Below are positions 26,066 through 35,299 of a stretch of 64,000 bases of DNA, piece after piece. A model generated the notes under the pieces. The model had not been told where the DNA came from and did no database searches. It saw nothing but the letters and a program-made list of their open reading frames with translations. The DNA lies in NCBI GenBank assembly GCA_030550585.1, contig JAUQPB010000001.1, positions 558,001-622,000 on the forward strand, in the 5' to 3' direction. The translations under genes and the position numbers were made by a program. The stretch is from Thermoproteota archaeon. GTDB taxonomy: Archaea > Thermoproteota > Thermoprotei_A > Sulfolobales > Ignisphaeraceae. Every line of letters starts with the position of its first letter. The stretch's first letter is position 1.

Positions 26066-27262
26066 TCACCTCAACGGCTTTGTCTTGTTCTTCATAAACG
26101 TTGTTAAACTATTGGTGTTGAACTCCATTTCTATCTTTTTTGCTATTTCAGGTCGTTCTTTCAGATAATCGATAATCTTGGTTGCTATAGCCTTTGAAGG
26201 CTCTCTAGCTAGATTGGTAAGAAGGGTTGCAAGTTCATGGTCTTTAACTATAGACTCCATAATTTTCTGCAAATCTAGATACTCAAGATCTTCAGTAACC
26301 GGCTTCTGTGTTGTAGTCTCCTTCGGTCTCTCATCTGATGACACTATTCTAAAGAACTCTATCTCACCATTACTTCGTAGAGATAGCAAATATTTTTCGA
26401 GAATCTCTATGTTAGAACCAAGCACCTCTACGATGACCATTGGCTGTTTAGAGCTCTGCTTTCTAATCTCAGAGAGCATAGCAGTAAGTTCATTTTGAAA
26501 CTTTTGAAAATCTCTATAGGTAATTCTGATCCAGGGTCTTGTACTAGATAGTTTTATGTATTGCGGCGATGGGTAATCTATGTCTAAATCGATCAATACC
26601 ACATATTTTTCGCAACACTCATTCAGTCTGAAAACCTCTGTAGCACCAGGATAAACAACGTGGCAGGGTCCATGTCTGAAATCAGTCTTTATATGGTAGT
26701 CACCCAGAGCTATGTAGTTAGCCCAGTTCGGGAATTGGCTAAGCGAGATATCAGCATATTCGCTTGGAATTCCAAGTTCCTTTAATAGTAGATGGGCTAC
26801 TATAACAGTCTTTGTATTGTTTGCCAAGGGTTTCGCCAATTTTGATATAGAGTGTCTTTGAGGGTAGGGCACCAACACCAGATGTATCTTTTTGTCCTGT
26901 CCAACATCAACATCTTTTTGAACGATTTCGCCTATGGCAAGCACATCAACAACGTTGAGATCTTGTAGCATGTGGAGAGGTGAGGTTGAATATCTCTTTG
27001 GAATATCATGTTGACCTGCTATCACAACTACCTTGATGTTCTTCTCTTTTAATTTTTTCAAGCCTTTGTATGCAACAATATATGCTTCAGGCGGTGGGTT
27101 TGGGGAGTCAAAGAAGTCTCCAGCATGTATATAAAGATTCACCCTCTCCCTCAAAGCGATTTCTATAGTCTCTCCAAATGCTGAGTAAACATCCTTAGCT
27201 CTGGATAGAAGCCCGTATTGTATTGCCCCCAAATGTGTGTCGCTAACATGTAGAGCGAGCAT
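26066..27262 (-). CDS. mre11: DNA double-strand break repair nuclease Mre11
   Basis: Calcineurin-like manganese nuclease, 398 residues, partner of Rad50. Metal-site motifs: SDTHLG (D8, H10), HAGDFFD (D49), AGQHD (83-86), VAHLL (H157) and LGDYH (187-190). Compared with the Pyrococcus enzyme, the Asn of GNHD is Gln (Q84) and the first His of GHxH is Asp (D188); both are ligands of the second manganese. C-terminal capping and Rad50-binding regions are present. It ends at the rad50 ribosome-binding site. A TATA box of its own lies in the 66-base gap after herA. Confidence 0.94.
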   Translation of the reverse strand: MLALHVSDTHLGAIQYGLLSRAKDVYSAFGETIEIALRERVNLYIHAGDFFDSPNPPPEAYIVAYKGLKKLKEKNIKVVVIAGQHDIPKRYSTSPLHMLQDLNVVDVLAIGEIVQKDVDVGQDKKIHLVLVPYPQRHSISKLAKPLANNTKTVIVAHLLLKELGIPSEYADISLSQFPNWANYIALGDYHIKTDFRHGPCHVVYPGATEVFRLNECCEKYVVLIDLDIDYPSPQYIKLSSTRPWIRITYRDFQKFQNELTAMLSEIRKQSSKQPMVIVEVLGSNIEILEKYLLSLRSNGEIEFFRIVSSDERPKETTTQKPVTEDLEYLDLQKIMESIVKDHELATLLTNLAREPSKAIATKIIDYLKERPEIAKKIEMEFNTNSLTTFMKNKTKPLR

Positions 27263-27289
27263 TATCAGCGGCCTTGCACACAGTTAATC

Positions 27290-27300
27290 ATTTATATAGA
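27290..27300 (-). promoter_or_regulatory. TATA box for mre11-rad50
   Basis: Minus-strand TCTATATAAAT lies about 30-38 bases before the mre11 ATG, predicting a transcript start near 27270 with a leader of under 10 nt. This suggests mre11-rad50 can be expressed apart from herA. Confidence 0.5.
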
Positions 27301-27328
27301 TACTGTTTGCAATGTTATAAACTAGTTG

Positions 27329-29041
27329 CTATATCAGATTAGATATATCTCTATATGCATCCTCACTTTCTTTTGCAAGCCTATTATACATGTCTTTTCT
27401 CGTCTTCAAGGCACTCCAAATACTCGCTATATCAAGTGTAGCGCCAGCCCGCTTGCCACTATGCTTATCTATCTTCACATAGGCTGGGAACCTGCCAATC
27501 CATTCGCCAAGGACTATCGCCTCTCCAACACCAAGAGATGCAAGTGATGTTGCAATATCCTCTGTCAACATATCCGATATGTTCATTATGGCCTGCTGAT
27601 CAGCCTCTTGAACAAGCTTCATAAACACAAAGTTCTGAACCTGGCTCACAGTATTCGAATCTATATTTCTAGGCCTCTGAGACACTATTGCCAATGCCAA
27701 ACCAAATTTTCTACCCTCTCTCGCCACCCTCTCTATGGAGCTCCTAGATATTGTGTGTCTAGATGATGAGAGAAATAGATGCGCCTCTTCAATGAATACT
27801 AGAATCGGATGAGGAGAGTTTCTAGCCAGCATCTGCTTCGAATACGATAAGAGTTCATCCATAACACTCTTTAAACTATAATCCTTCTGTTCGTCGGCGA
27901 GATCAGAAACATTCAAAACAGTTATAGAGGCAGGCTTCAAGAATTCCACTATGCTTGGCGTCGAAAAACTCACTGATACAATATCGAAAAACTCCTCTAT
28001 TTTCGACAACGCCTTTAATGCAGACTCTTTTTCGTTAGTTGAGCTGCTCAAGAAAACTGATACAATCTTTTTGAATAGCTCGAGTAAAATATCATCGGCA
28101 CTAGTGGCATTAGCAATCTCTTCATCGATGTTGATGGATATTTTTTGCCCTCCAAAAAGCTGCTTATGACCCAAATCCGCAAGCAACTCATTTATTTTAC
28201 CACTGCTAACAGCTTCGATGAGTTCCGCACCTGTCCCAAAGCTTGTAATGGCCTTTTCCACAACCTTTTTGGCGACGTCGATTGCTTTTGCAGTCAAAGC
28301 TCTTTGTCTCGTTGCACCCGCCTCTGGTATTATCATCCTCGTCAGCATTCTTGTGGGTATCTTCAGAGGATTGAGCCTATAATCAATTCTCTGGATATCA
28401 ACGTCTGGCGACTGTGGTACAAGATTCCAGTACTCGCCATGAACATCGAATATCAGAACCGTACCGCCTATCGACGCAACTCTATCTGCTATTATGGCGA
28501 CAGTGTTGCTTTTTCCAGAGCCTGTGGTTCCTGTGATGAATAGGTGTTTCGAGAGTGCATTTACATCGACATTTATTTCAACATCGCTTCTCCCTATCAG
28601 ATGGCCAAGTCTGATAGAACCTGTTTTCCCAGATCCAAATATCTTTGAAAGGATATGGGATGGTGCAAGGTATATCTCTGTATCTGGTGGGGGTGGGACA
28701 CTCGGTGTCTCAACATTTCCGTTGATTATATCTGCAAAGATTCTTGCCCTCGAGGGTGCATACCTTAGATTTTCGTCGTCGATACCGATGTTTGTTGATG
28801 AAGATGCTATGAATGTTGGTGTGACAGGAACTATTTTCCTGTAAGACGTTACGCTGATAACTCCGACGGCACAGTGGCTTTTCTTATCGCCTGTCGAAAT
28901 ATCGTAGGCATCGAAAGGTATGGAGACATATGTTCCTAGAGGTATTGGGAGTTTTGAGATTATCTGAACCATGTTAGGGTATGATTCTTCCCCGACTCTG
29001 CCAATGATTATGTCAGATCTACAAAGCGAATTATCCATCAT
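27329..29041 (-). CDS. herA: DNA end-resection helicase HerA
   Basis: Hexameric FtsK/VirB4-type DNA translocase that feeds DNA to NurA during end resection. An N-terminal HAS-barrel (IIIGRVGEESYPNMVQIIS) is followed by the Walker A FITGTTGSGKSNT near residue 170, FDVHGEYW, the Walker B VFIEEAHLF and the C-terminal QRPRNIDSNTVSQVQNFVFMKL. About 570 residues. The frame begins TTG-ATG-ATG; I used the first ATG. Its usual operon partner NurA is not found next to it; the upstream neighbour is an XPB-like helicase. Confidence 0.94.
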   Translation of the reverse strand: MMDNSLCRSDIIIGRVGEESYPNMVQIISKLPIPLGTYVSIPFDAYDISTGDKKSHCAVGVISVTSYRKIVPVTPTFIASSSTNIGIDDENLRYAPSRARIFADIINGNVETPSVPPPPDTEIYLAPSHILSKIFGSGKTGSIRLGHLIGRSDVEINVDVNALSKHLFITGTTGSGKSNTVAIIADRVASIGGTVLIFDVHGEYWNLVPQSPDVDIQRIDYRLNPLKIPTRMLTRMIIPEAGATRQRALTAKAIDVAKKVVEKAITSFGTGAELIEAVSSGKINELLADLGHKQLFGGQKISINIDEEIANATSADDILLELFKKIVSVFLSSSTNEKESALKALSKIEEFFDIVSVSFSTPSIVEFLKPASITVLNVSDLADEQKDYSLKSVMDELLSYSKQMLARNSPHPILVFIEEAHLFLSSSRHTISRSSIERVAREGRKFGLALAIVSQRPRNIDSNTVSQVQNFVFMKLVQEADQQAIMNISDMLTEDIATSLASLGVGEAIVLGEWIGRFPAYVKIDKHSGKRAGATLDIASIWSALKTRKDMYNRLAKESEDAYRDISNLI

Positions 29042-29087
29042 CAAAACCTGTCTGCCTTACCTATAGCTAATGTAGTGTTCTGGATGA

Positions 29088-30767
29088 TTAATAAGCCTCA
29101 CTCAGTGTTATGAGATCCTCGAACAGCATTTTCAAAGCCTCTCTTCTCTTTCTCGATTCAGCCTCTTCAAACGTATTCTTAACTACGACCTCATATAGTC
29201 TAGCCTCCTTTCCAGGAGCAGGTCTAAGAATTCTACCCAATCTTTGTATAAACTGTCTTCTAGACCCTGTTCCAGCGGCTATTATGCCAACATTTGCATC
29301 CGGTATATCTATACCCTCGTCTCCAACTGTGGTTAGGACAAGCACTCTGATAAGCCCTGACTTAAACAGCTCCAACCTGCGCTTTCTAGTGTTTTCATCG
29401 AGCTCGCCAACTATGTAGTGTGTTGCCAGCTGATCGGCTATATTCTTGGCCTGATCAACATACTGCGTAAAGATGAGTATCTTGCTCCCCTTTGCCAGCT
29501 CTTCTTCAACAATCTTTTTAATTGCATCGATCTTCTGCTTTGCATTGGCTACCAACGATCTTATCTCGCTTCTTATTTTAAGCGCCTCCATAGCCTCTGC
29601 ATCACCTTTCTTTGCATCCTCTAAAAGCTGGTTGAACTCCCTTCCTTTAGCAAGCTTTCTGTACCTATCCAGCAACTCTCTATACCTCTTCTTCTCCTCC
29701 TCGGTAAGAGAAACCTTGACCGTTGTAACCTTAAATGGCGCTACATAGCCCCTGTCTGCAAGCTCTTGAAGGGTTTTTGCATAGACGACTCCTCCCATAA
29801 GTGGAAACAATTCAATGTGTTTACCATCTTCTCGTACAACTGTTGCCGATAAACCCATTCTCATCGGGGCAAAGGCATTCTCAGCTATGGCCCTAAACTT
29901 TTCGGCGGGAAGATGATGAACCTCATCAACAATAAGCAAAGAAAATTGGTGGGCAAGGCTATCTATATACCTATATGCTGATTGATATGTTGATATTGTT
30001 ATCGGTGCAACTCTCTTTTCACTACTGTAGAAAAATCCTATGAAGCTCTTTGGAGTATCTGTGAACTCAACTATTTTGTCTCCCCATTGAAACATCTGCT
30101 CCTTAGTATATGTAACAATCAGCGTTTTTACGCCAAGCTCTGCAATAGCTGCAATGGCTATGATGGTTTTGCCTGTACCTGTTGGAAGAGCTATGATCCC
30201 TTTAAAACCATTCTTTCTCCAAGCATCTAGAGCCTCTTTTTGATAGTCTCTCAAATCCCCTTTGAAAGATATTTTTATTGGTAACCTAAGCTCCTTCTCA
30301 ATATTAGTCTTGTTAACAACTTCTATACCCCTCTTCTTTAAATGTTCTAAAACATCGAAGAAATACATTGGCTTAGCTATCTTGAATGCCTTCTTATCTT
30401 TGTTGTAGATGATTATATTCTTCTCTCGGAAATCCTTAATGAGATCCCCTATATAGAAATTGGGTTTGAGGTACACACCATCCACATCCTTAGCAACAAT
30501 AACAACAGGTATATAGCTAGAAACAAGCCTCTTGACATCCTCAATAGATCCTCTTTCAAACTCAACATCATAACCGGCTAGCAGATCTAGGACATCTGCA
30601 GGACTAATTTCTTTGTTGCGTAGAGAATCAGCAAGCTTGTTAACATCTATAACGAATTTGGCTCCGTGATAGTCCTTTCCAACATATTTTGCAAACTTTA
30701 AGAATGTTTTAAAATCTGAGTCGTCTATCCACTCTCTAACATAGAAAACTATTGCATCTCTACTCAC
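29088..30767 (-). CDS. XPB/Rad25-family DNA helicase
   Basis: SF2 helicase, 559 residues. An N-terminal region of about 165 residues resembles the damage-recognition part of archaeal XPB. The motor follows: LRDYQKEAL, Walker A LPTGTGKT at 194-201, DEVHH at 281-285, LSATVVREDG, then IFTQYVD and RLGRILRP. A charged segment (AKGREFNQLLEDAKKGDAEAME) between the two RecA domains fits the XPB thumb region. GTG start with GGTGAT six bases upstream. Archaeal XPB usually pairs with the Bax1 nuclease; no Bax1 gene lies next to it. Lies upstream of herA, so it may belong to the repair transcript. Confidence 0.88.
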   Translation of the reverse strand: MSRDAIVFYVREWIDDSDFKTFLKFAKYVGKDYHGAKFVIDVNKLADSLRNKEISPADVLDLLAGYDVEFERGSIEDVKRLVSSYIPVVIVAKDVDGVYLKPNFYIGDLIKDFREKNIIIYNKDKKAFKIAKPMYFFDVLEHLKKRGIEVVNKTNIEKELRLPIKISFKGDLRDYQKEALDAWRKNGFKGIIALPTGTGKTIIAIAAIAELGVKTLIVTYTKEQMFQWGDKIVEFTDTPKSFIGFFYSSEKRVAPITISTYQSAYRYIDSLAHQFSLLIVDEVHHLPAEKFRAIAENAFAPMRMGLSATVVREDGKHIELFPLMGGVVYAKTLQELADRGYVAPFKVTTVKVSLTEEEKKRYRELLDRYRKLAKGREFNQLLEDAKKGDAEAMEALKIRSEIRSLVANAKQKIDAIKKIVEEELAKGSKILIFTQYVDQAKNIADQLATHYIVGELDENTRKRRLELFKSGLIRVLVLTTVGDEGIDIPDANVGIIAAGTGSRRQFIQRLGRILRPAPGKEARLYEVVVKNTFEEAESRKRREALKMLFEDLITLSEAY

Positions 30768-30878
30768 AAACTAATCACCATGCGTTAAACTGCTAAAACT
30801 CTTTGTTCGCATATACTACAATGGCTATTTTTATCATAGCCTAGCAGGCTATATATGCTAGACACCTGCTCGCAACTA

Positions 30879-31793
30879 TTATATTCCGAGGATACGTAGC
30901 TCCCCGGACTCAGTTATGAAGCCCCACGGCATTGCATGCGTGTTATATAGTCCAGCCACTCTACCAAATCTGTCCAATGCTATAAACCCTGCCACACCAG
31001 ATCCGTACACACTGTCTATAGACTTTAATACACTGCCTACAGCTTCTTGCACATCTTTACCTTTGCATATATCCTCAACAATTCTAAAGGTTGCATGGGT
31101 CAATATAATGTATTCACCAACACCTGTTGCAACAGCGGCTCCGCACTCATTTGCATAGAAGCCTGCTCCAGGTATAGGAGAATCGCCAACCCTTCCAGGC
31201 ATCTTCAAAAACACTCCGCCGGTGCTTACACCAGCTGCTAAATCTCCATTTCTATCTAGTGCCACAGCACCGACTGTATCTCCAAGCGAAAGCCACGCGG
31301 CTAAACTTTTTGGATATGGAATACTCTTTGCCTCTCCTTTCACAATCCTATTTAGATAGTCTTTGTACAACTCCAACACCTTTTTGGAAGGGCCTGGATG
31401 GGGCTCCAAACCTATCTTCTTAGCTATATTATCAGCAGCATCACCAGCAATAATTACATGATCTGTCTTCTCAAGAACGAATCTAGCTAATTTTATGGGG
31501 TTTTTTGGGTATTTAACATATGCTACAGCTCCAGCTCTTCCACGATACATTACACCAGCATCCATAGAAATAGAGCCGCTTAGGTCAACAACGCTTCCAA
31601 TGCCAGCATTGAAGACTCCCGAGTTCTCCAAAACCTCAACCGCGGAGACCACCATGTCTAAACTTGATCCGCTGTGGTATGCCTTGAACCCCTCTTCCAA
31701 AGCCTGCTTAATTGTCATTTTTACCGTTGCCAACGTTGTGGCGTCAACTCTCCAGCTACCAGCACCACCATGAACAGCTAGCACAACCCTCAT
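30879..31793 (-). CDS. Plant-type L-asparaginase / isoaspartyl aminopeptidase (Ntn hydrolase)
   Basis: Precursor of an N-terminal nucleophile hydrolase that hydrolyses asparagine or isoaspartyl peptides. Seen: VVLAVHGGAGSW at the start, FNAGIGSVVDLSGSISMDA, and the autocleavage site GDTVGAVALD, where T173 would become the new N terminus and nucleophile. ATGVGEYI downstream binds substrate. 304 residues is the normal length. Isoaspartyl repair would suit a hyperthermophile, but the substrate is not decided by sequence. Confidence 0.93.
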   Translation of the reverse strand: MRVVLAVHGGAGSWRVDATTLATVKMTIKQALEEGFKAYHSGSSLDMVVSAVEVLENSGVFNAGIGSVVDLSGSISMDAGVMYRGRAGAVAYVKYPKNPIKLARFVLEKTDHVIIAGDAADNIAKKIGLEPHPGPSKKVLELYKDYLNRIVKGEAKSIPYPKSLAAWLSLGDTVGAVALDRNGDLAAGVSTGGVFLKMPGRVGDSPIPGAGFYANECGAAVATGVGEYIILTHATFRIVEDICKGKDVQEAVGSVLKSIDSVYGSGVAGFIALDRFGRVAGLYNTHAMPWGFITESGELRILGI

Positions 31794-31815
31794 TTTAATA
31801 GCCTTTGCATAATAT

Positions 31816-32271
31816 TTATTTGTATATCAAAATTTTGACTAGGCCGCGCTTTTTCAACACCTTAACTTTGTCGGGGTCTATTTTTGTTGGTATCTCAATA
31901 ACCTCTCTGTATTCGTGGAACCTTGTCTCCCCTCCTTTGCCGCTCCAATGGCTAAATCTAATCTCCTCCTTAAGTCTAGCTCTAATATATATGGTATTGC
32001 CATGAAATCTCACATCTATTGATCCTTCATCAGATTTCGGCAGATCTATCAAAATCTCGTAGTAGTTTCCCCTATCATAGATTGTGTACAAAGGTCTCAG
32101 ATACCCTTCGTGGTGCCACATTGGATACATCATTTCCTTGAAGTGCGACATATCCTCTCTAAAATCTTCTAGGATTTTTCTGAACTCGCTTTCTATCAAA
32201 TCTCTAACACTTCTTTCAATCTCTCTAATTCTCTTGAACAACCTGTCAAATTCTTCGTCAGTCATATCCAC
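31816..32271 (-). CDS. Hsp20/alpha-crystallin family small heat-shock protein
   Basis: 151 residues: a helical, charged N-terminal arm (EEFDRLFKRIREIERSVRDL) followed by a divergent alpha-crystallin domain (YYEILIDLPKSDEGSIDVRFHGNTIYIRA, then REVIEIPTKIDPDKVKVLKKRGLVKI). The GVL motif near the end is RGLVKI; the usual C-terminal I-x-I/V extension is missing apart from ILIYK. Six bases separate it from the PAC2 gene, so they are probably one transcript. Confidence 0.85.
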   Translation of the reverse strand: MDMTDEEFDRLFKRIREIERSVRDLIESEFRKILEDFREDMSHFKEMMYPMWHHEGYLRPLYTIYDRGNYYEILIDLPKSDEGSIDVRFHGNTIYIRARLKEEIRFSHWSGKGGETRFHEYREVIEIPTKIDPDKVKVLKKRGLVKILIYK

Positions 32272-32277
32272 ACCTAA

Positions 32278-33054
32278 TTATGTGTATAGCGGTGGTGTGT
32301 ACTCAAGATCTTTTCTCATCTGGGCCAGTCCTCTAACAACATTTTTCATGGCGTCTCTAGCCCTGATTCTAATAGCCTCGGCTTCGTCAAGAAGCTCTTT
32401 AACATCTATGGCCTTTCCTATAATCCTCGATATTATGTCGACATTTTTTGCTGAGGCTTCTGGATCTGGGAACTCGAGAAAGGACTCTGTTAAGAGTAGG
32501 ATTGTGTTTAGCTTTGCTCTGACAAATTCTTTCAATAGTATTGCATATGGACCTGCGAAGAAGCCGTTTTCAAATGGTATCAAATCAAGGTTTTTAACAA
32601 GTTCGAAAGCCTTTTGTGATGTGGCTAAGTAGAATGTTCTTAGTTTCTCTACCTCAAATCTGTTTTGTATGGGCATTCCTGTGGCCAGAAATATGTAGTC
32701 TATACCCTTTCTCTCTAGATAATTTGCCAAAAGCTTTGACAGTTTAATCATGCCCAGTTGTGAAGGCATGAACTCGCTGTAGACAATAAACAGGTTATTG
32801 CCTGCAAAAACTCTGATGGGCGTTCTAAGGGTTTTATTGCTTATCACAGCTACTGGAGGGAGATGAATATAGGAGTCTATGCCCCCAACCTCAGGTAGTT
32901 GAAGGGTTTTTATTATATGCCAAGCACCTATAACACTTACAAGACCGGTATCGGGAAGTGAGATCAATGCGAAACTGGGTTTTTCAATCTCTATGTGCCT
33001 ATACTCAACAATTATGAAATCCTCAAAAAGCTCCTCCTTAAAGATCTCAAACAA
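32278..33054 (-). CDS. PAC2 family protein (proteasome assembly chaperone-like)
   Basis: 258 residues of the PAC2 family, related to proteasome assembly chaperones (PbaA/PbaB in archaea). Seen: ALISLPDTGLVSVIGAWHIIKTL, FIVYSEFMPSQLGMIKLSKLL, FLATGMPIQNRF, GFFAGPYAILLKEF. The C terminus ends in YTPPLYT; archaeal PbaB-type chaperones can carry a C-terminal HbYX-like tail, and this terminal sequence is not a perfect HbYX. Client is inferred. Neighbouring Hsp20 also suggests protein quality control. Confidence 0.87.
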   Translation of the reverse strand: MFEIFKEELFEDFIIVEYRHIEIEKPSFALISLPDTGLVSVIGAWHIIKTLQLPEVGGIDSYIHLPPVAVISNKTLRTPIRVFAGNNLFIVYSEFMPSQLGMIKLSKLLANYLERKGIDYIFLATGMPIQNRFEVEKLRTFYLATSQKAFELVKNLDLIPFENGFFAGPYAILLKEFVRAKLNTILLLTESFLEFPDPEASAKNVDIISRIIGKAIDVKELLDEAEAIRIRARDAMKNVVRGLAQMRKDLEYTPPLYT

Positions 33055-33095
33055 TTCTGATCCCGATAGCTACACCGTTGCAGAAAATATAAAGT

Positions 33096-34457
33096 TTATT
33101 TATTGTTATAGAGCTTTGCAATTCTAATTATCTTCTCCGCCACATCTGTTGCTGTAAAACCGAAGATGTTTATCATAGGCTCCTTCCCCCAGTCACCTCT
33201 ATGATAAACTATATCAGGCACAAACCCAGCTCTTTTAACAGCTTGTTCAATGCCCCACGGTATTGTAGCCCCCTCTAAATTCTTTATCTCTAGAGGCTCT
33301 TGAGACCTGTCGTAAAATGATGTTGTGAATCCGAGTAGCTTAGCTATCTCCAGAATCCTTTCATCGAATCTTATATTGGCTGCTGCCCTGACTCTCTCAT
33401 CGAATTCCATAGCCTTTAAAACAGCTTTTGCCATGTGCCTCGAAGCCCCAAAAGCTATGTTTCCAACAACCTTTATCTTCTTGCCAAACCTCACTATTCT
33501 ACCCACAACACCAGCAACATCATCTATATTTTGCGCATATGGCTTTGGAATAGCCATTACAATGTTCATTCCAACCTCTGGTATGAGAGGGGCTATTAAC
33601 TCACCGTTCTCCTCTAAAATCTCTACAGCTCTAGCAACATTCTCTACAACTCTATATTTCTCAGCTGGTATCATAACCCATGCAACAGGGTTTACAGGTC
33701 CGTGGCCCCTCCCAATATTTAGACCATATCTTATAGCTGTGGTTATGAACTCCTTAGCCGTCTTCACAGCATCTTCAATTGTTTTCCCCTTTGCCAGCTC
33801 AGCTGCTATAGCAGCTGAAAAACTGCATCCAGTTCCATGGGTAGCCTTTGTGTTTATTCTATCAGCCTCAAACTCCTTGAACTTACCATTGTAGTAGAGA
33901 ATGTCTATGGATTTGTCACCCTCTATGTGGCCGCCCTTGACTATGGCAGCCTTTGCCCCAAGCTCTTCAACAATGTATTTCGCAGCTTTCCTAGCATCCT
34001 CAACAGATTTTATCTCCATGCCCACTATCCTCTCAGCCTCAAATCTATTGGGTGTAACAACTGTCGCCACAGGTATGAGATACCTTATCACAGCGTCTAC
34101 AGCATCGCTTCTCAGTAGTGGGGCACCGCTTTTGGCAATCATAACTGGGTCGACGACTGTTGGTATGTTATAGCTCTTCAGAAGCGATGAAACGAGTTTG
34201 ACTATATCGGCATTGCTTAGCATACCGGTTTTCGCAGCATCAACTCCAATGTCCTCTACAACAGCTCTGAACTGCGCCTCGATGATGTGTAGAGGCAAGT
34301 CGAAAACAGCTCTAACCTCGTATGTGTTCTGAGCTGTTATAGAGGTTATGACGCTCATTCCGTGGACTCCCAAAGAAGCAAATGTCTTTAGATCGGCCTG
34401 TATGCCAGCTCCGCCACCAGAATCACTACCTGCTATGGTAAGAGCTTTTCTAATCAT
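33096..34457 (-). CDS. thiDN: Bifunctional HMP/HMP-P kinase and thiamine-phosphate synthase ThiDN
   Basis: Fusion typical of archaea. The N-terminal half (about 1-265) is ThiD, a ribokinase-like enzyme phosphorylating the thiamine pyrimidine: [20 protein letters not shown] and [20 protein letters not shown] are its substrate and anion-hole motifs. The C-terminal part (about 285-453) is ThiN, the archaeal thiamine-phosphate synthase unrelated to Thi[32 protein letters not shown] and [19 protein letters not shown]. 453 residues. No riboswitch is visible upstream. Confidence 0.94.
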   Translation of the reverse strand: MIRKALTIAGSDSGGGAGIQADLKTFASLGVHGMSVITSITAQNTYEVRAVFDLPLHIIEAQFRAVVEDIGVDAAKTGMLSNADIVKLVSSLLKSYNIPTVVDPVMIAKSGAPLLRSDAVDAVIRYLIPVATVVTPNRFEAERIVGMEIKSVEDARKAAKYIVEELGAKAAIVKGGHIEGDKSIDILYYNGKFKEFEADRINTKATHGTGCSFSAAIAAELAKGKTIEDAVKTAKEFITTAIRYGLNIGRGHGPVNPVAWVMIPAEKYRVVENVARAVEILEENGELIAPLIPEVGMNIVMAIPKPYAQNIDDVAGVVGRIVRFGKKIKVVGNIAFGASRHMAKAVLKAMEFDERVRAAANIRFDERILEIAKLLGFTTSFYDRSQEPLEIKNLEGATIPWGIEQAVKRAGFVPDIVYHRGDWGKEPMINIFGFTATDVAEKIIRIAKLYNNK

Positions 34458-34567
34458 TGTTCACACCACTGCTGAATAGAGATGTAAGGCTTTTTAATCT
34501 TGATTGCTATGAATGTGGTGTTATGTCGAAGCTTAAGTAAAGCTTTTAAGTTTTAATACTGAACTAG

Positions 34568-35263
34568 TTGCTGTATAGCCTATGGGTGTCCAGCTCTTTG
34601 TCTACAGCGCAAAAGTTTAGGCTAACCGGAAGAGAGAGATGGAGACTCAAAAAGTGGTATAATGTCATAGCTCCAGAGTACTTTGGGTCAGTAACCATAG
34701 CCACAACGCCAGCTGACGAACCCTGGAAGTTGCTTGGCAGGAGAGTTTCTGCCACACTCTATGATTTGACTGGAGATATAACGCAAGTCCATGTGAACAT
34801 ATATTTCCAGATATGGAAGATCGAGGGAGAGAACGCATATACGATATTCAAGGGCCACGAACTTGCAAGAGACTATATAAGGAGTTTGACAAGGAGAAAA
34901 AGTAGCAGAATATCGGCAATACTCAACGTCACTACGAAAGACGGTTACGTTCTAAGATTAAATGTTATGGCTTGGACAACATACCGCTGTGGCACCAGTC
35001 AGAGACATGCAATAAGAAAGATTTTAATGGATCTATCATCGAAGATAGCATCTGAGAAAACATTTGGAGAATTCGTTGTTGGCATGGTATTCGGAGACTA
35101 CAATCAAATGCTATTTAATGAAGCAAAGAAGATATATCCCCTGAGGAAAGTAGAGTTTGCAAAGTCAAAGCTTGTAGCAGTGCCAACGCCAGAGGGGCTA
35201 AAGAAAGCTGTTATAATTCCCAAGCCAGGTGTTTTAGAGGCTCCCCATGGGACATCTCTCTAG
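34568..35263 (+). CDS. rps3ae: 30S ribosomal protein S3Ae (eS1)
   Basis: Small-subunit protein eS1. The family signature is clear: WRLKKWYNVIAPEYFG, RRVSATLYDLTGDITQVHVNIYFQI, RDYIRSLTRRKSSRI, MAWTTYRCGTSQRHAIRKI and VGMVFGDYNQMLFNEAKKIYPLRKVE. The start is uncertain: TTG 34568, GTG 34586 and TTG 34598 are in frame, none with a clear Shine-Dalgarno; the family N terminus fits any of them. A CTTTTAAG box near 34541-34548 predicts transcription from about 34570, favouring GTG 34586 with a short leader. Confidence 0.93.
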   Translation: MLYSLWVSSSLSTAQKFRLTGRERWRLKKWYNVIAPEYFGSVTIATTPADEPWKLLGRRVSATLYDLTGDITQVHVNIYFQIWKIEGENAYTIFKGHELARDYIRSLTRRKSSRISAILNVTTKDGYVLRLNVMAWTTYRCGTSQRHAIRKILMDLSSKIASEKTFGEFVVGMVFGDYNQMLFNEAKKIYPLRKVEFAKSKLVAVPTPEGLKKAVIIPKPGVLEAPHGTSL

Positions 35264-35299
35264 AGCTAAACTAATCACATTCTCCCCATTTTACCTTCG

